Positions 7,946 to 15,822 of a DNA stretch of 64,000 bases are shown here, in pieces. The notes below the pieces were generated by a model, which did no database searches, was not told the DNA's origin, and worked only from the letters and a program-made list of their open reading frames with translations. Origin of the DNA: Actinomadura rudentiformis (GTDB lineage: Bacteria > Actinomycetota > Actinomycetes > Streptosporangiales > Streptosporangiaceae); NCBI RefSeq assembly GCF_008923185.1, contig NZ_WBMT01000011.1, forward strand, positions 1 through 64,000, read 5' to 3'. Numbering within the stretch: position 1 is the stretch's first letter; every line of letters begins with the position of its first letter. A program made the position numbers and the translations under genes.

Positions 7946-8992
7946 CTAGGCGGCCTTTGCCGGTTTGCCGGCGGTCTTCGTGGCGGCGCCGCGCACCTGG
8001 GGTGTGTCCCAGATGCCCATGGCCTTCCAGATCTGCTTGTTGCGCCGGTTGATCAGGCCGAGCTCGGCCATCAGGTCGCGGATCTTGCCGACCGAGGCGG
8101 TGATCTCGGCACGGGCGGCTGGGTTCTTGTACGCCTCGCGGACGACGTCCTTGGGGATGCCGAAGTGGCGCACCATCGGGCCGGGCGGGGAGAGCATGAT
8201 CCGCGCCATGACGCCGAGGATGACCGGGGTGGCCGCGCCCAGGATCCGCCGCCGTACGGGGGGCATGTTCGGCACCCGGTGCCTGAGGTAGTGCCGGGCG
8301 AACGAGATGTGCCGGGCCTCCTCGGCGATGTGGATCTTCATGATCGTCTCTTCGAGCGGATGCTTGATGTGCCCGCCCTTGAGCGACTTGCGCTGCACGT
8401 AGTCGATCGGGTCCTCGCCGCCGAGCACGAACACGAAGAACAGCTCGGTGTTGACCAGCGGGATCCATGGCGCCACCTGGGCGACCGCGCTGAGCGCCCG
8501 CGGCATGCCCTTGATCGGCATCCCGGTGCGGTTGACGAACTCCTGGAACATCATCCCGTGGTGACACTCCTCGGTCGTCTCGTGGTAGACGTACCGGAAC
8601 TCCGGCCGCCCGTTCGGCAGCCGGTAGGCGTAGTTGAGCAGCCCGCGCTTGAGCAGGTTCTCGAACTGAAGGCCGATCTTCATGGCGGTGGCGACGCGCC
8701 ACAGCCCGATCTGCGACTGGATCTCCGGCGGCTGCGACCTGTACCACTCGGTCTCGCCCAGCCGGTCGAACGGGGGCAGCACCCAGCGCGGATCGTCCGG
8801 GTCGACCTGGAACTCGGGGGCGTCCCAGGGGATGTCGGCGTAGGCCTCCCAGTGCTTGTCCACCGAGGCCTTGTTGAGACGGTCGATGACGCCGAGGTAG
8901 GACTTCTTGTCCTTGACCTGCTCGCGCACTTCCTCGGCGAGCTCTGTGGGGGCTTTGCTCATGTTGGGCGCTGTCATGTCGGGCGCTGTCAT
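7946..8992 (-). CDS. AurF-like diiron N-oxygenase family protein
   Basis: A 348-aa ferritin-like protein related to the p-aminobenzoate N-oxygenase AurF (DUF3066 family). The diiron-ligand helices are visible: YHETTEECHHGMMFQEF (about 142-158) with an E-x6-H pattern and IHIAEEARHISFARHYL (about 225-240) with EEARH. It probably oxidises an amine or another small molecule; the substrate is unknown. ATG 8992 has GAGGGAG about 9 nt upstream. The first eleven codons include three Met from a 15-bp repeat, giving three possible starts (8992, 8977, 8962). Its start overlaps the TetR stop by four bases (ATGA), so the two genes form a translationally coupled operon. Confidence 0.85.
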   Translation of the reverse strand: MTAPDMTAPNMSKAPTELAEEVREQVKDKKSYLGVIDRLNKASVDKHWEAYADIPWDAPEFQVDPDDPRWVLPPFDRLGETEWYRSQPPEIQSQIGLWRVATAMKIGLQFENLLKRGLLNYAYRLPNGRPEFRYVYHETTEECHHGMMFQEFVNRTGMPIKGMPRALSAVAQVAPWIPLVNTELFFVFVLGGEDPIDYVQRKSLKGGHIKHPLEETIMKIHIAEEARHISFARHYLRHRVPNMPPVRRRILGAATPVILGVMARIMLSPPGPMVRHFGIPKDVVREAYKNPAARAEITASVGKIRDLMAELGLINRRNKQIWKAMGIWDTPQVRGAATKTAGKPAKAA

Positions 8993-9000
8993 GTCGGGCG
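8958..9000 (-). repeat. 15-bp tandem repeat multiplying the start codon
   Basis: Three near-identical 15-bp units (plus-strand core ATGTCGGGCGCTGTC) encode the peptide MTAPDMTAPNM, so the oxygenase gene has three in-frame ATGs. The most upstream one has the ribosome-binding site and overlaps the TetR stop. Confidence 0.75.
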
Positions 9001-9681
9001 CTCCCTCTCGGGTGATGCGGCGGCGGTGACGCCGGGATCGGGGATGATCAGGCGGGCGACGCTCTTGACCTGGGCCAGCACGGCGGCCTGGTGCCCGTCG
9101 CGGTCGTCGTCGAGCGCGTTCTGCACCGACAGGCCGACGAGCATCGCGAAGATGCCGCGCAGGATGGTCGGCACGAAGTCCGCTGGCAGGCTCGTGCTCG
9201 GGAACAACCGCTCGAAGGTCTCCAGGATGACCTCGAGGACGCGCTCGTTGAGGTCGCGGCAGAGCGGGCGGAGCTCCTCGTCGGTGCGGGCGGCGACCGC
9301 CAGCTCCAGCAGGGCCTTGGCCGGGCGGCCGCGGAAGACCTCCCAGAGCAGGTCGAGCGCGCCCTCGACGTTGCGCCGCTCGGGGGGCAGGATCGCGAAC
9401 GCGGTCTCGTACGCCAGCCGCTGTGCCTCCAGCATGTGTTCGAGCGCGGCGGCGACCAGCACCATCTTGGTGGGGTAGTGGTGCTGCTGCGCGCCTCGCG
9501 AGACCCCCGCCCGGCGGGCGACCTCGGTCGTGGAGGTGCCGGACCAGCCGAGGTCGACCAGGCACTCCATCGTGGCTTCGAGCAGGCGGGCCTGCGTGCG
9601 CGACCGCCGTTCCTCCTGGGTCCGGCGGCTGCGGCCCTCGTCGTGCCTGCGCGAATGGCGTCGGCGGTTGCTTACTGACAC
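8989..9681 (-). CDS. TetR-family repressor
   Basis: A 230-aa regulator with an N-terminal helix-turn-helix (TSTTEVARRAGVSRGAQQHHY, residues about 40-60) and an all-helical ligand-binding half. The GTG start at 9681 lies 21 bp from a strong inverted repeat (9702-9731) that should be its operator. It is transcribed with the AurF-like oxygenase (four-base overlap) and diverges from the ABC exporter genes. It is likely an autoregulated repressor that controls the oxygenase and possibly the exporter in response to a small molecule. Confidence 0.88.
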   Translation of the reverse strand: MSVSNRRRHSRRHDEGRSRRTQEERRSRTQARLLEATMECLVDLGWSGTSTTEVARRAGVSRGAQQHHYPTKMVLVAAALEHMLEAQRLAYETAFAILPPERRNVEGALDLLWEVFRGRPAKALLELAVAARTDEELRPLCRDLNERVLEVILETFERLFPSTSLPADFVPTILRGIFAMLVGLSVQNALDDDRDGHQAAVLAQVKSVARLIIPDPGVTAAASPERERPT

Positions 9682-9701
9682 GCCTATGACGGTACGAGCG
9701 C

Positions 9702-9731
9702 ACATACAAGCAAGCAAGCCTGCTTGTATGT
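9702..9731. promoter_or_regulatory. TetR-type operator (inverted repeat)
   Basis: Perfect 11-bp arms ACATACAAGCA (9702-9712) and TGCTTGTATGT (9721-9731) separated by AGCAAGCC, which adds partial copies of the AAGC core. The site sits between the divergent TetR and ABC genes, 20 bp upstream of the tetR start. This is the expected size and position for a TetR operator. Confidence 0.75.
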
Positions 9732-9891
9732 TGCGCCCATCACAATTGGACACCGAGTCAATGAGTTCGAGACCGCCTGCCGCTACCGCCGTGGGCGTAG
9801 AGGGCCGGCGGCCCGTGCTCCGTGGGGCGCAGCGTCGATGCCTCTCCTCACCCGACGACGCCTCGGGAACCCTGCGGCGACGATCCTCGGC

Positions 9892-10695
9892 ATGGGAAAC
9901 GCAGCAGAAGCCATGGGAAACGCATCGCAGGCAAGGCATGCCTTGCCCACGACCGGCGCGGCGACGGCGGGTGGCGCCCGCACGGCCGGGCTGGCCAAGG
10001 TCTACGGGTCGGGTGACACGGCCGTACGCGCGCTCGACGGGGTCAGCGTGGAGTTCCCGCGCGGCCGGTTCACCGCGATCATGGGGCCCTCCGGGGCCGG
10101 CAAGTCCACGCTCATGCACTGCGTCGCCGGGCTCGACTCCGCGACGTCCGGGCAGGTCTTCGTGGGCGACGAGGAGCTCGGGGCGCTCTCCGACCGGCAG
10201 CTGACGAAGCTGCGGCGGGAACGGATCGGGTTCGTGTTCCAGGCGTTCAACCTGATCCCGACGCTCACCGCGCGGGAGAACATCCTGCTCCCGATGACGC
10301 TCGCGGGCACCAAGCCGGACCAGGAGTGGCTCGGGTCGATCGTGCGGGTGCTGGGGCTCGGCGACCGGCTCGGGCACCGCCCGTCGGAGCTGTCGGGCGG
10401 CCAGCAGCAGCGGGTCGCGCTGGCGCGGGCCCTGGCCACCCGGCCGCAGATCATCTTCGCGGACGAGCCCACCGGCAACCTCGACTCGCGGTCGGGCGCG
10501 GAGGTGCTGAGGCTGCTGCGGGAGGCGGTGGACGAGCTGCGGCAGACCGTCGCCATGGTCACCCACGACCCGGTCGCGGCGGCCCATGCCGATGCCGTGA
10601 TCTTCCTGGCCGACGGGCAGGTCGTCGACATCATGACCGGCCCCACCCCCGCCCGCGTCCTGGACCGCATGGGTGAACTCGGAGGCACGTCATGA
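9892..10695 (+). CDS. ABC transporter ATP-binding protein (MacB/LolD type)
   Basis: A 267-aa ATPase with Walker A GPSGAGKST, Q-loop FVFQAFNLIP, signature LSGGQQQRVALARAL, Walker B IIFADEPTGNLD and switch His VTHDP. This is the MacB/FtsE-like group that pairs with FtsX-type permeases and uses mechanotransmission rather than classical import. The frame is open back to 9724. ATG 9892 or 9913 is a plausible start because the homologous region begins soon after (TAGLAKVYGSG), but neither has a strong ribosome-binding site. Its stop overlaps the permease start (ATGA). Confidence 0.9.
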   Translation: MGNAAEAMGNASQARHALPTTGAATAGGARTAGLAKVYGSGDTAVRALDGVSVEFPRGRFTAIMGPSGAGKSTLMHCVAGLDSATSGQVFVGDEELGALSDRQLTKLRRERIGFVFQAFNLIPTLTARENILLPMTLAGTKPDQEWLGSIVRVLGLGDRLGHRPSELSGGQQQRVALARALATRPQIIFADEPTGNLDSRSGAEVLRLLREAVDELRQTVAMVTHDPVAAAHADAVIFLADGQVVDIMTGPTPARVLDRMGELGGTS

Positions 10696-13214
10696 CCGGG
10701 CCGGCCTTCACGGGACTCATCGTCAAGGAGCTCTGGGGCCACCGGCGGAGGCTGGCCGGCTCGCTGGTGGCGGTGTTCCTCGGCGTGGCGTTCCTGACCG
10801 GGACACTGGTGCTGGGCGACACGATGGCCAAGAGCATCGACCGGTTCTTCGCCAACGCGTACGCGGGCACCGACGTCACCGTGCGCAACGCGACCACCGT
10901 CACCGACATGCCGGGCCAGCTGCGCGGCGAGATCGACGGCTCGGCGGTGGATCGGGTCCGGGCGGTCGCGGGTGTGGCGGTGGCCGAGCCGGTCGTGCAG
11001 GGCTCGGGCCAGGTGCTGGGCGTGGACGGCAAGATCATCGAATCCGACGGCCCCCGGATCGCGGGGAACTGGATCACCGATCCCGAGCTCAACGCCTACC
11101 AGATCGTCGAGGGACGTGCGCCGCGGACCCCCGACGAGGTCGTGATCAACCGGGCCACCGCCGACCGGGGCAAGCTGAAGATCGGGGACCGGACCGTGGT
11201 GCTCACTCCACAACGGGTGCCGGTGACCCTGGTCGGAATCACCAAGTTCGGCGAGGACGACGGCTTCGGTGACACGTCGTTCACCGCGTTCACCCTGGAA
11301 GGGATGCGCAAACACGTGATCCCGGGCGACGACAAGGTGACCGCCGTGACGATCCGGGCCGCGTCGGGCGTCTCGCAGGAAACGCTCACCGAGCGCATCC
11401 GGCCTGTGTTGCCGCCGGGTGCCGAGGCCGTCACGGGCGAAGAACTGGCGGCGCAGGACCGTGAACGGGTCGACCAGTTCCTCGGTATCTTCCGGACCGC
11501 GCTTGCGGCGTTCGGCGGCGTCGCGCTGCTGGTGGCCGCGTTCAGCATCCACAACACGTTCGCCATCACGGTCGCCCAGCGCACCCGCGAGTCGGCGCTG
11601 CTGCGGGTGGTCGGCGCATCCCGCCGGCAGATCCTCACGCTGGTCAGCGCCGAGGCGGTGGCGATCGGTGCGATCGCGACGGTGGCCGGGCTGGCGGGCG
11701 GTATCGGCTGCGCGGCGCTCCTGAAGCTGCTCTTCGCGAGCTTCGGCATGGGACTGGTCGCGCAGGGGCTGGTGATCAGCCTCGGCACGCTGCTGATCGC
11801 GGCGCCGGTCGGTCTGGTCGTCACGCTGCTGTCTGCCCTGGGGCCTGCTCTGCGCGCCGCGAAGGTGCCGCCGCTGGCGGCGTTGCGCGAGGTCGCGGCG
11901 GAACGGCCCGGCCCGTCGGATTCGCGGATCGTCATCGGGTCGGTGCTGGCGGCGGTCGCCGTGGGCGGCATCGTCTGGGGCGCGCTCACCGAGTCGATGA
12001 CCATGGCGGGCGCGGGCGCGGTGATGTGCCTGATCGTGATGGTCGTGCTCGGCCCCGTGGTCGCCCGGCCGGCCGCCATGATCGCCGGTGCCCCCGCGGC
12101 TCGCTGGCGCGGCGTGCCGGGCGTGCTCGCCCGCGACAATGCGACGCGCAGCCCGCGCCGTACTGCAGGCGCGGCGACCGCGCTCATGGTCGGGGTCGGC
12201 GTGGTCACCCTGATGACGGTCTTCGCCGGGTCGCTGCGCGCGTCGGTCGAGGACGGCGTGGCCGGGTCGTTCCACGGCGCGCTCGTGGTCAACGCCGGGT
12301 CGAACGAGCGGGGCGGTTACAACCCGCGGGTGGCCGACGAGGTTGCGCGGCTGCCGCAGGTGGAGAACGCGGCGGGGCTCGGGCAGGGCGCCGTCCGTGT
12401 CGGCAGCGACAACGCCGACGTGCGCATCGCCGACCCGGCACGGCTCGGCAAGGTGCTGGCGCTGGACGTGGCAGCCGGAAGCCTCGCGACCGCCGACACC
12501 TTCGCGGTGTCGCAGGACGCGGCCGACGATCACCGGTGGAGGGTCGGTTCGCCGGTCCCGGTGACCTTCGCCGACGGCTCCAAGCAGACGTTCACGATCG
12601 GCGCGATCTACCGGAACGACGACGTCGCGGGCGACTACCTGATGCCGCGCACGGCATGGAGCGCGCACAACCGCCAGGCGCTCGACCGGGTCACGTTCAT
12701 CGAGCTCAAGCCCGGGGCCTCGGCGGCCGACGCGCACAAGGCGATCGAGGCGCTGGTCAAGCCGTACGGCACGCCCGAGGTGCAGGATCGGGACGCCTAC
12801 ATCGCAAGCCAGTCCGAGGAAATGAACGCGTTCCTCGGCATCGTGTACGCGATGCTGGCGCTGGCGATCATCATCGCGCTGCTGGGCATCGCCAACACCC
12901 TGGCGCTGTCGGTCCACGAACGGACCCGCGAGCTCGGCCTGCTGCGCGCGGTCGGCGCGACCCGTGGCCAGGTGCGCTCGATGGTGCGCTGGGAGTCGGT
13001 GATCGTCGCCCTCTTCGGCACCGCCGGCGGCATCGGCCTGGGGATCCTCCTCGGCTGGGCGCTCACCCGGGCGCTGGGCAACCCGTTCGCCGCCGAGACC
13101 CTGGCCCTGTCGATCATCGCCCTGGTGGGCGCCCTGGCCGGGATCCTGGCGGCCATCCGGCCGGCCCGCCGTGCCTCCCGGCTGGCCGCCCTCACCGCCA
13201 TCGCGGCGCCGTGA
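10692..13214 (+). CDS. FtsX-type ABC transporter permease
   Basis: An 840-aa permease with two FtsX repeats. Each has an extracytoplasmic MacB-PCD-like domain (about residues 45-240 and 500-690) and FtsX core helices ending in the diagnostic coupling segment RTRESALLRVVGASRRQI (about 296) or RTRELGLLRAVGATRGQV (about 742). In total about ten membrane helices. Such proteins export lipids, antibiotics or peptides, or act on the cell envelope, with the ATPase encoded just upstream (four-base overlap). No substrate clue is present. The operon ends here, before a 100-bp gap. Confidence 0.9.
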   Translation: MTGPAFTGLIVKELWGHRRRLAGSLVAVFLGVAFLTGTLVLGDTMAKSIDRFFANAYAGTDVTVRNATTVTDMPGQLRGEIDGSAVDRVRAVAGVAVAEPVVQGSGQVLGVDGKIIESDGPRIAGNWITDPELNAYQIVEGRAPRTPDEVVINRATADRGKLKIGDRTVVLTPQRVPVTLVGITKFGEDDGFGDTSFTAFTLEGMRKHVIPGDDKVTAVTIRAASGVSQETLTERIRPVLPPGAEAVTGEELAAQDRERVDQFLGIFRTALAAFGGVALLVAAFSIHNTFAITVAQRTRESALLRVVGASRRQILTLVSAEAVAIGAIATVAGLAGGIGCAALLKLLFASFGMGLVAQGLVISLGTLLIAAPVGLVVTLLSALGPALRAAKVPPLAALREVAAERPGPSDSRIVIGSVLAAVAVGGIVWGALTESMTMAGAGAVMCLIVMVVLGPVVARPAAMIAGAPAARWRGVPGVLARDNATRSPRRTAGAATALMVGVGVVTLMTVFAGSLRASVEDGVAGSFHGALVVNAGSNERGGYNPRVADEVARLPQVENAAGLGQGAVRVGSDNADVRIADPARLGKVLALDVAAGSLATADTFAVSQDAADDHRWRVGSPVPVTFADGSKQTFTIGAIYRNDDVAGDYLMPRTAWSAHNRQALDRVTFIELKPGASAADAHKAIEALVKPYGTPEVQDRDAYIASQSEEMNAFLGIVYAMLALAIIIALLGIANTLALSVHERTRELGLLRAVGATRGQVRSMVRWESVIVALFGTAGGIGLGILLGWALTRALGNPFAAETLALSIIALVGALAGILAAIRPARRASRLAALTAIAAP

Positions 13215-13303
13215 GCCCATCAGCCGTCCTCGTCGGTCGCCGGCTCGTGGCACCCGCCACGGGCCGGCGACAGGCCCGCCGCCCGCGCCGCTGCCGGCCC
13301 GAC

Positions 13304-13309
13304 TAGATT
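13304..13309 (+). promoter_or_regulatory. -10 box for leaderless aminotransferase gene
   Basis: TAGATT, six bases, then ATG at 13316; no ribosome-binding site. This predicts a leaderless mRNA. Confidence 0.6.
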
Positions 13310-13315
13310 TGCTTT

Positions 13316-14530
13316 ATGCAGGTGAAACAGTCGTCGAAGCTCACCAATGTCTGTTACGACATCCGTGGGCCGGTGCTCAAACGTGCGAAAGAGCTCGAAG
13401 CCGAGGGGCAGCGGATCCTCAAGCTGCACATCGGCAACCCGGCCCCGTTCGGCTTCGAGGCCCCGCCCGAACTCCTCCAGGACATGATCCGCAACCTGCC
13501 GGAGGCGCACGGCTACAGCGATTCCAAGGGGATACTGTCCGCCCGCCGCGCGGTGGTGCAGCGGTACGAGGACGAGCACGGCCTCACCGGTGTGGACATC
13601 GAGGACGTCTACCTGGGCAACGGCGTCTCCGAGCTGATCGTGATGACCCTCCAGGCGTTGCTGAACAACGGCGACGAGGTGCTGATCCCGGCCCCCGACT
13701 ACCCGCTGTGGACGGCGGCGACCTGTCTCGGCGGCGGCACCCCCGTCCACTACCTGTGCGACGAGCTGGCCGACTGGGCCCCGAGCGTCACCGACATCGA
13801 GTCGAAGATCACCGACCGCACCCGCGCGCTCGTCCTGATCAACCCGAACAACCCCACCGGTGCCGTCTATCCCCGACCGGTCCTGGAGCAGCTCGTCGAG
13901 ATCGCCCGCCGCCACAACTTGATCATCTTCGCGGACGAGATCTACGACCGGATCCTGTACGACGGCGCGAAGCACATCTCGGTCGCCTCCCTCGCGCCCG
14001 ACCTGTTCTGCCTGACGTTCGGCGGCCTCTCCAAGAACTACCGCGTCGCGGGTTTCCGGTCCGGCTGGGTGATCCTGTCCGGCCCCAAGTACCAGGCGGA
14101 GTCGTACATCGAGGGCCTCGACATCCTCGCCAACATGCGCCTCTGCCCGAACGTCCCGGGCCAGCACGCGATCCAGGCCGCCCTCGGCGGTCACCAGACC
14201 ATCGAGGATCTGGTGCTCCCCACCGGCCGCCTGGGCGAGCAGCGCGACCGCGCCTGGAAACTCCTCAACGACATCCCCGGCGTCTCCTGCGTCAAGCCCC
14301 AGGGTGCCCTCTATGTCTTCCCGCGCCTCGACCCGGAGATGTACCCGATCGAGGACGACATGCGTTTCGCGCTCGACCTCCTGGAACGGCAGAAGATCCT
14401 CGTCGTCCAGGGCACCGGCTTCAACTGGCCCTCCACCGACCACTTCCGCGTCGTCACCCTCCAGCATGCCGACGAACTGGAAGAGGCCATCGGCCGCATG
14501 GCCGACTTCCTCCAGTCCTTCCGCCGCTGA
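13316..14530 (+). CDS. alaA: AlaA-type alanine/aspartate aminotransferase
   Basis: A 404-aa fold-type I class I aminotransferase. The PLP lysine is in FGGLSKNYRVAGFRSGW (about residue 240), the PLP-phosphate and ring contacts are in LINPNNPTG (about 179) and ADEIYDRI (about 207), and the C-terminal carboxylate-binding Arg is in STDHFRVVTL. The N-terminal pattern IGNPAPFGFEAP and overall length match AlaA (glutamate-pyruvate aminotransferase) and actinobacterial proteins annotated aspC. It probably converts pyruvate and glutamate to alanine and 2-oxoglutarate. It is monocistronic with a leaderless promoter. Confidence 0.88.
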   Translation: MQVKQSSKLTNVCYDIRGPVLKRAKELEAEGQRILKLHIGNPAPFGFEAPPELLQDMIRNLPEAHGYSDSKGILSARRAVVQRYEDEHGLTGVDIEDVYLGNGVSELIVMTLQALLNNGDEVLIPAPDYPLWTAATCLGGGTPVHYLCDELADWAPSVTDIESKITDRTRALVLINPNNPTGAVYPRPVLEQLVEIARRHNLIIFADEIYDRILYDGAKHISVASLAPDLFCLTFGGLSKNYRVAGFRSGWVILSGPKYQAESYIEGLDILANMRLCPNVPGQHAIQAALGGHQTIEDLVLPTGRLGEQRDRAWKLLNDIPGVSCVKPQGALYVFPRLDPEMYPIEDDMRFALDLLERQKILVVQGTGFNWPSTDHFRVVTLQHADELEEAIGRMADFLQSFRR

Positions 14531-14601
14531 CATCTTGCCGAGCCCGAAAGGGCCCGTGCGAGTTGGGTCGTCCGACCCCACCTCGCACAGGACCTTCGTC
14601 G

Positions 14602-14645
14602 TCGTTGATCAGGGTGTCGTTGATCAGGCGGACTCGTTGATCAGG
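14602..14645 (-). repeat. Tandem TCGTTGATCAGG units at hydrolase stop codon
   Basis: Three copies of TCGTTGATCAGG at 14602-14613, 14617-14628 and 14634-14645 (period 15-17 bp). The last contains the TGA stop of the SGNH hydrolase on the minus strand. Confidence 0.75.
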
Positions 14646-15627
14646 CGGCGGCCTCGCGGGAGATCAGGGCCGACCCCCAGAAGCTCCGCGCGTAGGTCTG
14701 CTGAGCCAGTACGGCCTGGCCGCTGGCGTTGGGGTGGAAGTAGTCCCAGCTGCTCACCTGGGAAAGGGTGAACGGATAGGAGAAGACCGCGTTGCCGTCG
14801 AAGCGGCAGTTCGGCCCGTACTCGGCGCAGACGGACGCCTGCACCTGGTTGAAGGCGATGACGCGTTGGCGGACACGGTCGCGCCTTGCCGTGTCCGCTG
14901 CGGCGGTGGAGGTGGGATTGGCCAGCATCGACTGGCAGATGCCGAACGCCGACCAGGCGGTACGGGCGGCGGCGCTGGTCCGGCCGACCTCCCAGAGGCG
15001 TTTGATGTCGGGGACGCTCGCGACGAAGACGAGCGCGTTGGGCAGGCCGGACCGCAGCGTGCTCATCGCGGCGCGGAACCGGGTCTCGTAGTCGGCGACC
15101 GAGGTCATGCCGGACTCCGACGACGTGCAGGCGTCGTTGGCGCCCATGAGGACGGTGACATAGCCGGCCTGCTGGGACACGGCCGTCTGCGCCTGCCCGT
15201 TGAGGTCGGCGATCTTCGCGCCGGAGCGGGCGTCGTTGTAGGCGGTGAGCGCGCTGTTCTGGGCGCGCAGCCGCAGGTAGTGGCTGTTCACCGAGCTGGT
15301 GGAGCCGGTCGACCAGGACCGGCTGGGGCAGTCGCTGTACCAGCCGCAGGCGTTGAACGCGCGGGTGATGGAGTCGCCCAGCGAGGCCATCCGGGCGGGT
15401 ACGGGGGGAGCGGCGGCGGTCCGGGCCTCGGCGGTGGTCCGGGCCTCGGCGGTGGCGGGGATCGTGATCAGGCCGGCGGTGAGTGCGGTCGCGGTGAGTG
15501 CGGTGCCGGTGAGTGCGGTCGCGGTGCGGGCCGGGACGAGACGGCGGGGGATCAGGTGGCGGGGAGTCAAGAGGCGGGGGATCGGACGCTGGCGTGGGGT
15601 CGGACGACGGGGTGGGTTCAGACCCAC
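14641..15627 (-). CDS. Secreted SGNH/GDSL hydrolase
   Basis: A 328-aa protein from a GTG start with GGAGGTG 5 nt upstream. It has an Arg/Pro-rich N-terminus and an Ala/Thr-rich hydrophobic stretch (about residues 38-58), consistent with a long secretion signal. The SGNH catalytic blocks are clear: GDSITRAF (nucleophile Ser, about 88), YNDARSGAK (Gly block), VLMGANDACTS (Asn block) and WDYFHPNASGQ (Asp and His). It is probably an extracellular lipase or esterase. The signal region is built from 12-24-bp tandem duplications (TALTATALT, EARTTAEARTA), and the stop also lies in a repeat. Confidence 0.88.
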   Translation of the reverse strand: MGLNPPRRPTPRQRPIPRLLTPRHLIPRRLVPARTATALTGTALTATALTAGLITIPATAEARTTAEARTAAAPPVPARMASLGDSITRAFNACGWYSDCPSRSWSTGSTSSVNSHYLRLRAQNSALTAYNDARSGAKIADLNGQAQTAVSQQAGYVTVLMGANDACTSSESGMTSVADYETRFRAAMSTLRSGLPNALVFVASVPDIKRLWEVGRTSAAARTAWSAFGICQSMLANPTSTAAADTARRDRVRQRVIAFNQVQASVCAEYGPNCRFDGNAVFSYPFTLSQVSSWDYFHPNASGQAVLAQQTYARSFWGSALISREAAA

Positions 15628-15776
15628 GGGACACCTCCGTACGGGGGGAACGGAAGCTTCGCTCTTGCGGCGCCGATGTGAGTGTGAACGTCGTTCTTGT
15701 GGTTAACAAGACCTATTTGCGAAGAATGTCAGTGCCAGTCCGAATGATTGTTGAATGTCTGGCTGCGTGACCTGCC

Positions 15777-15822
15777 TGGAACGCCGCCCTTGAACGCCGC
15801 CCTGGAGCGCTGCCTAGAGCGG
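15777..15822 (-). repeat. 12-14-bp tandem units at phoD stop codon
   Basis: TGGAACGCCGCCCT, TGAACGCCGCCCT, GGAGCGCTGCCT and a partial AGAGCGG follow one another. The TAG stop of phoD (complement of 15814-15816) falls at the junction of the last two. Confidence 0.65.

Noticed and set aside
10002..13253. 1083-aa minus-strand open frame opposite the ABC transporter
   Set aside because: It mirrors the codon pattern of the real permease and ATPase genes, is very rich in Arg, Gly and His, and has no domain character.
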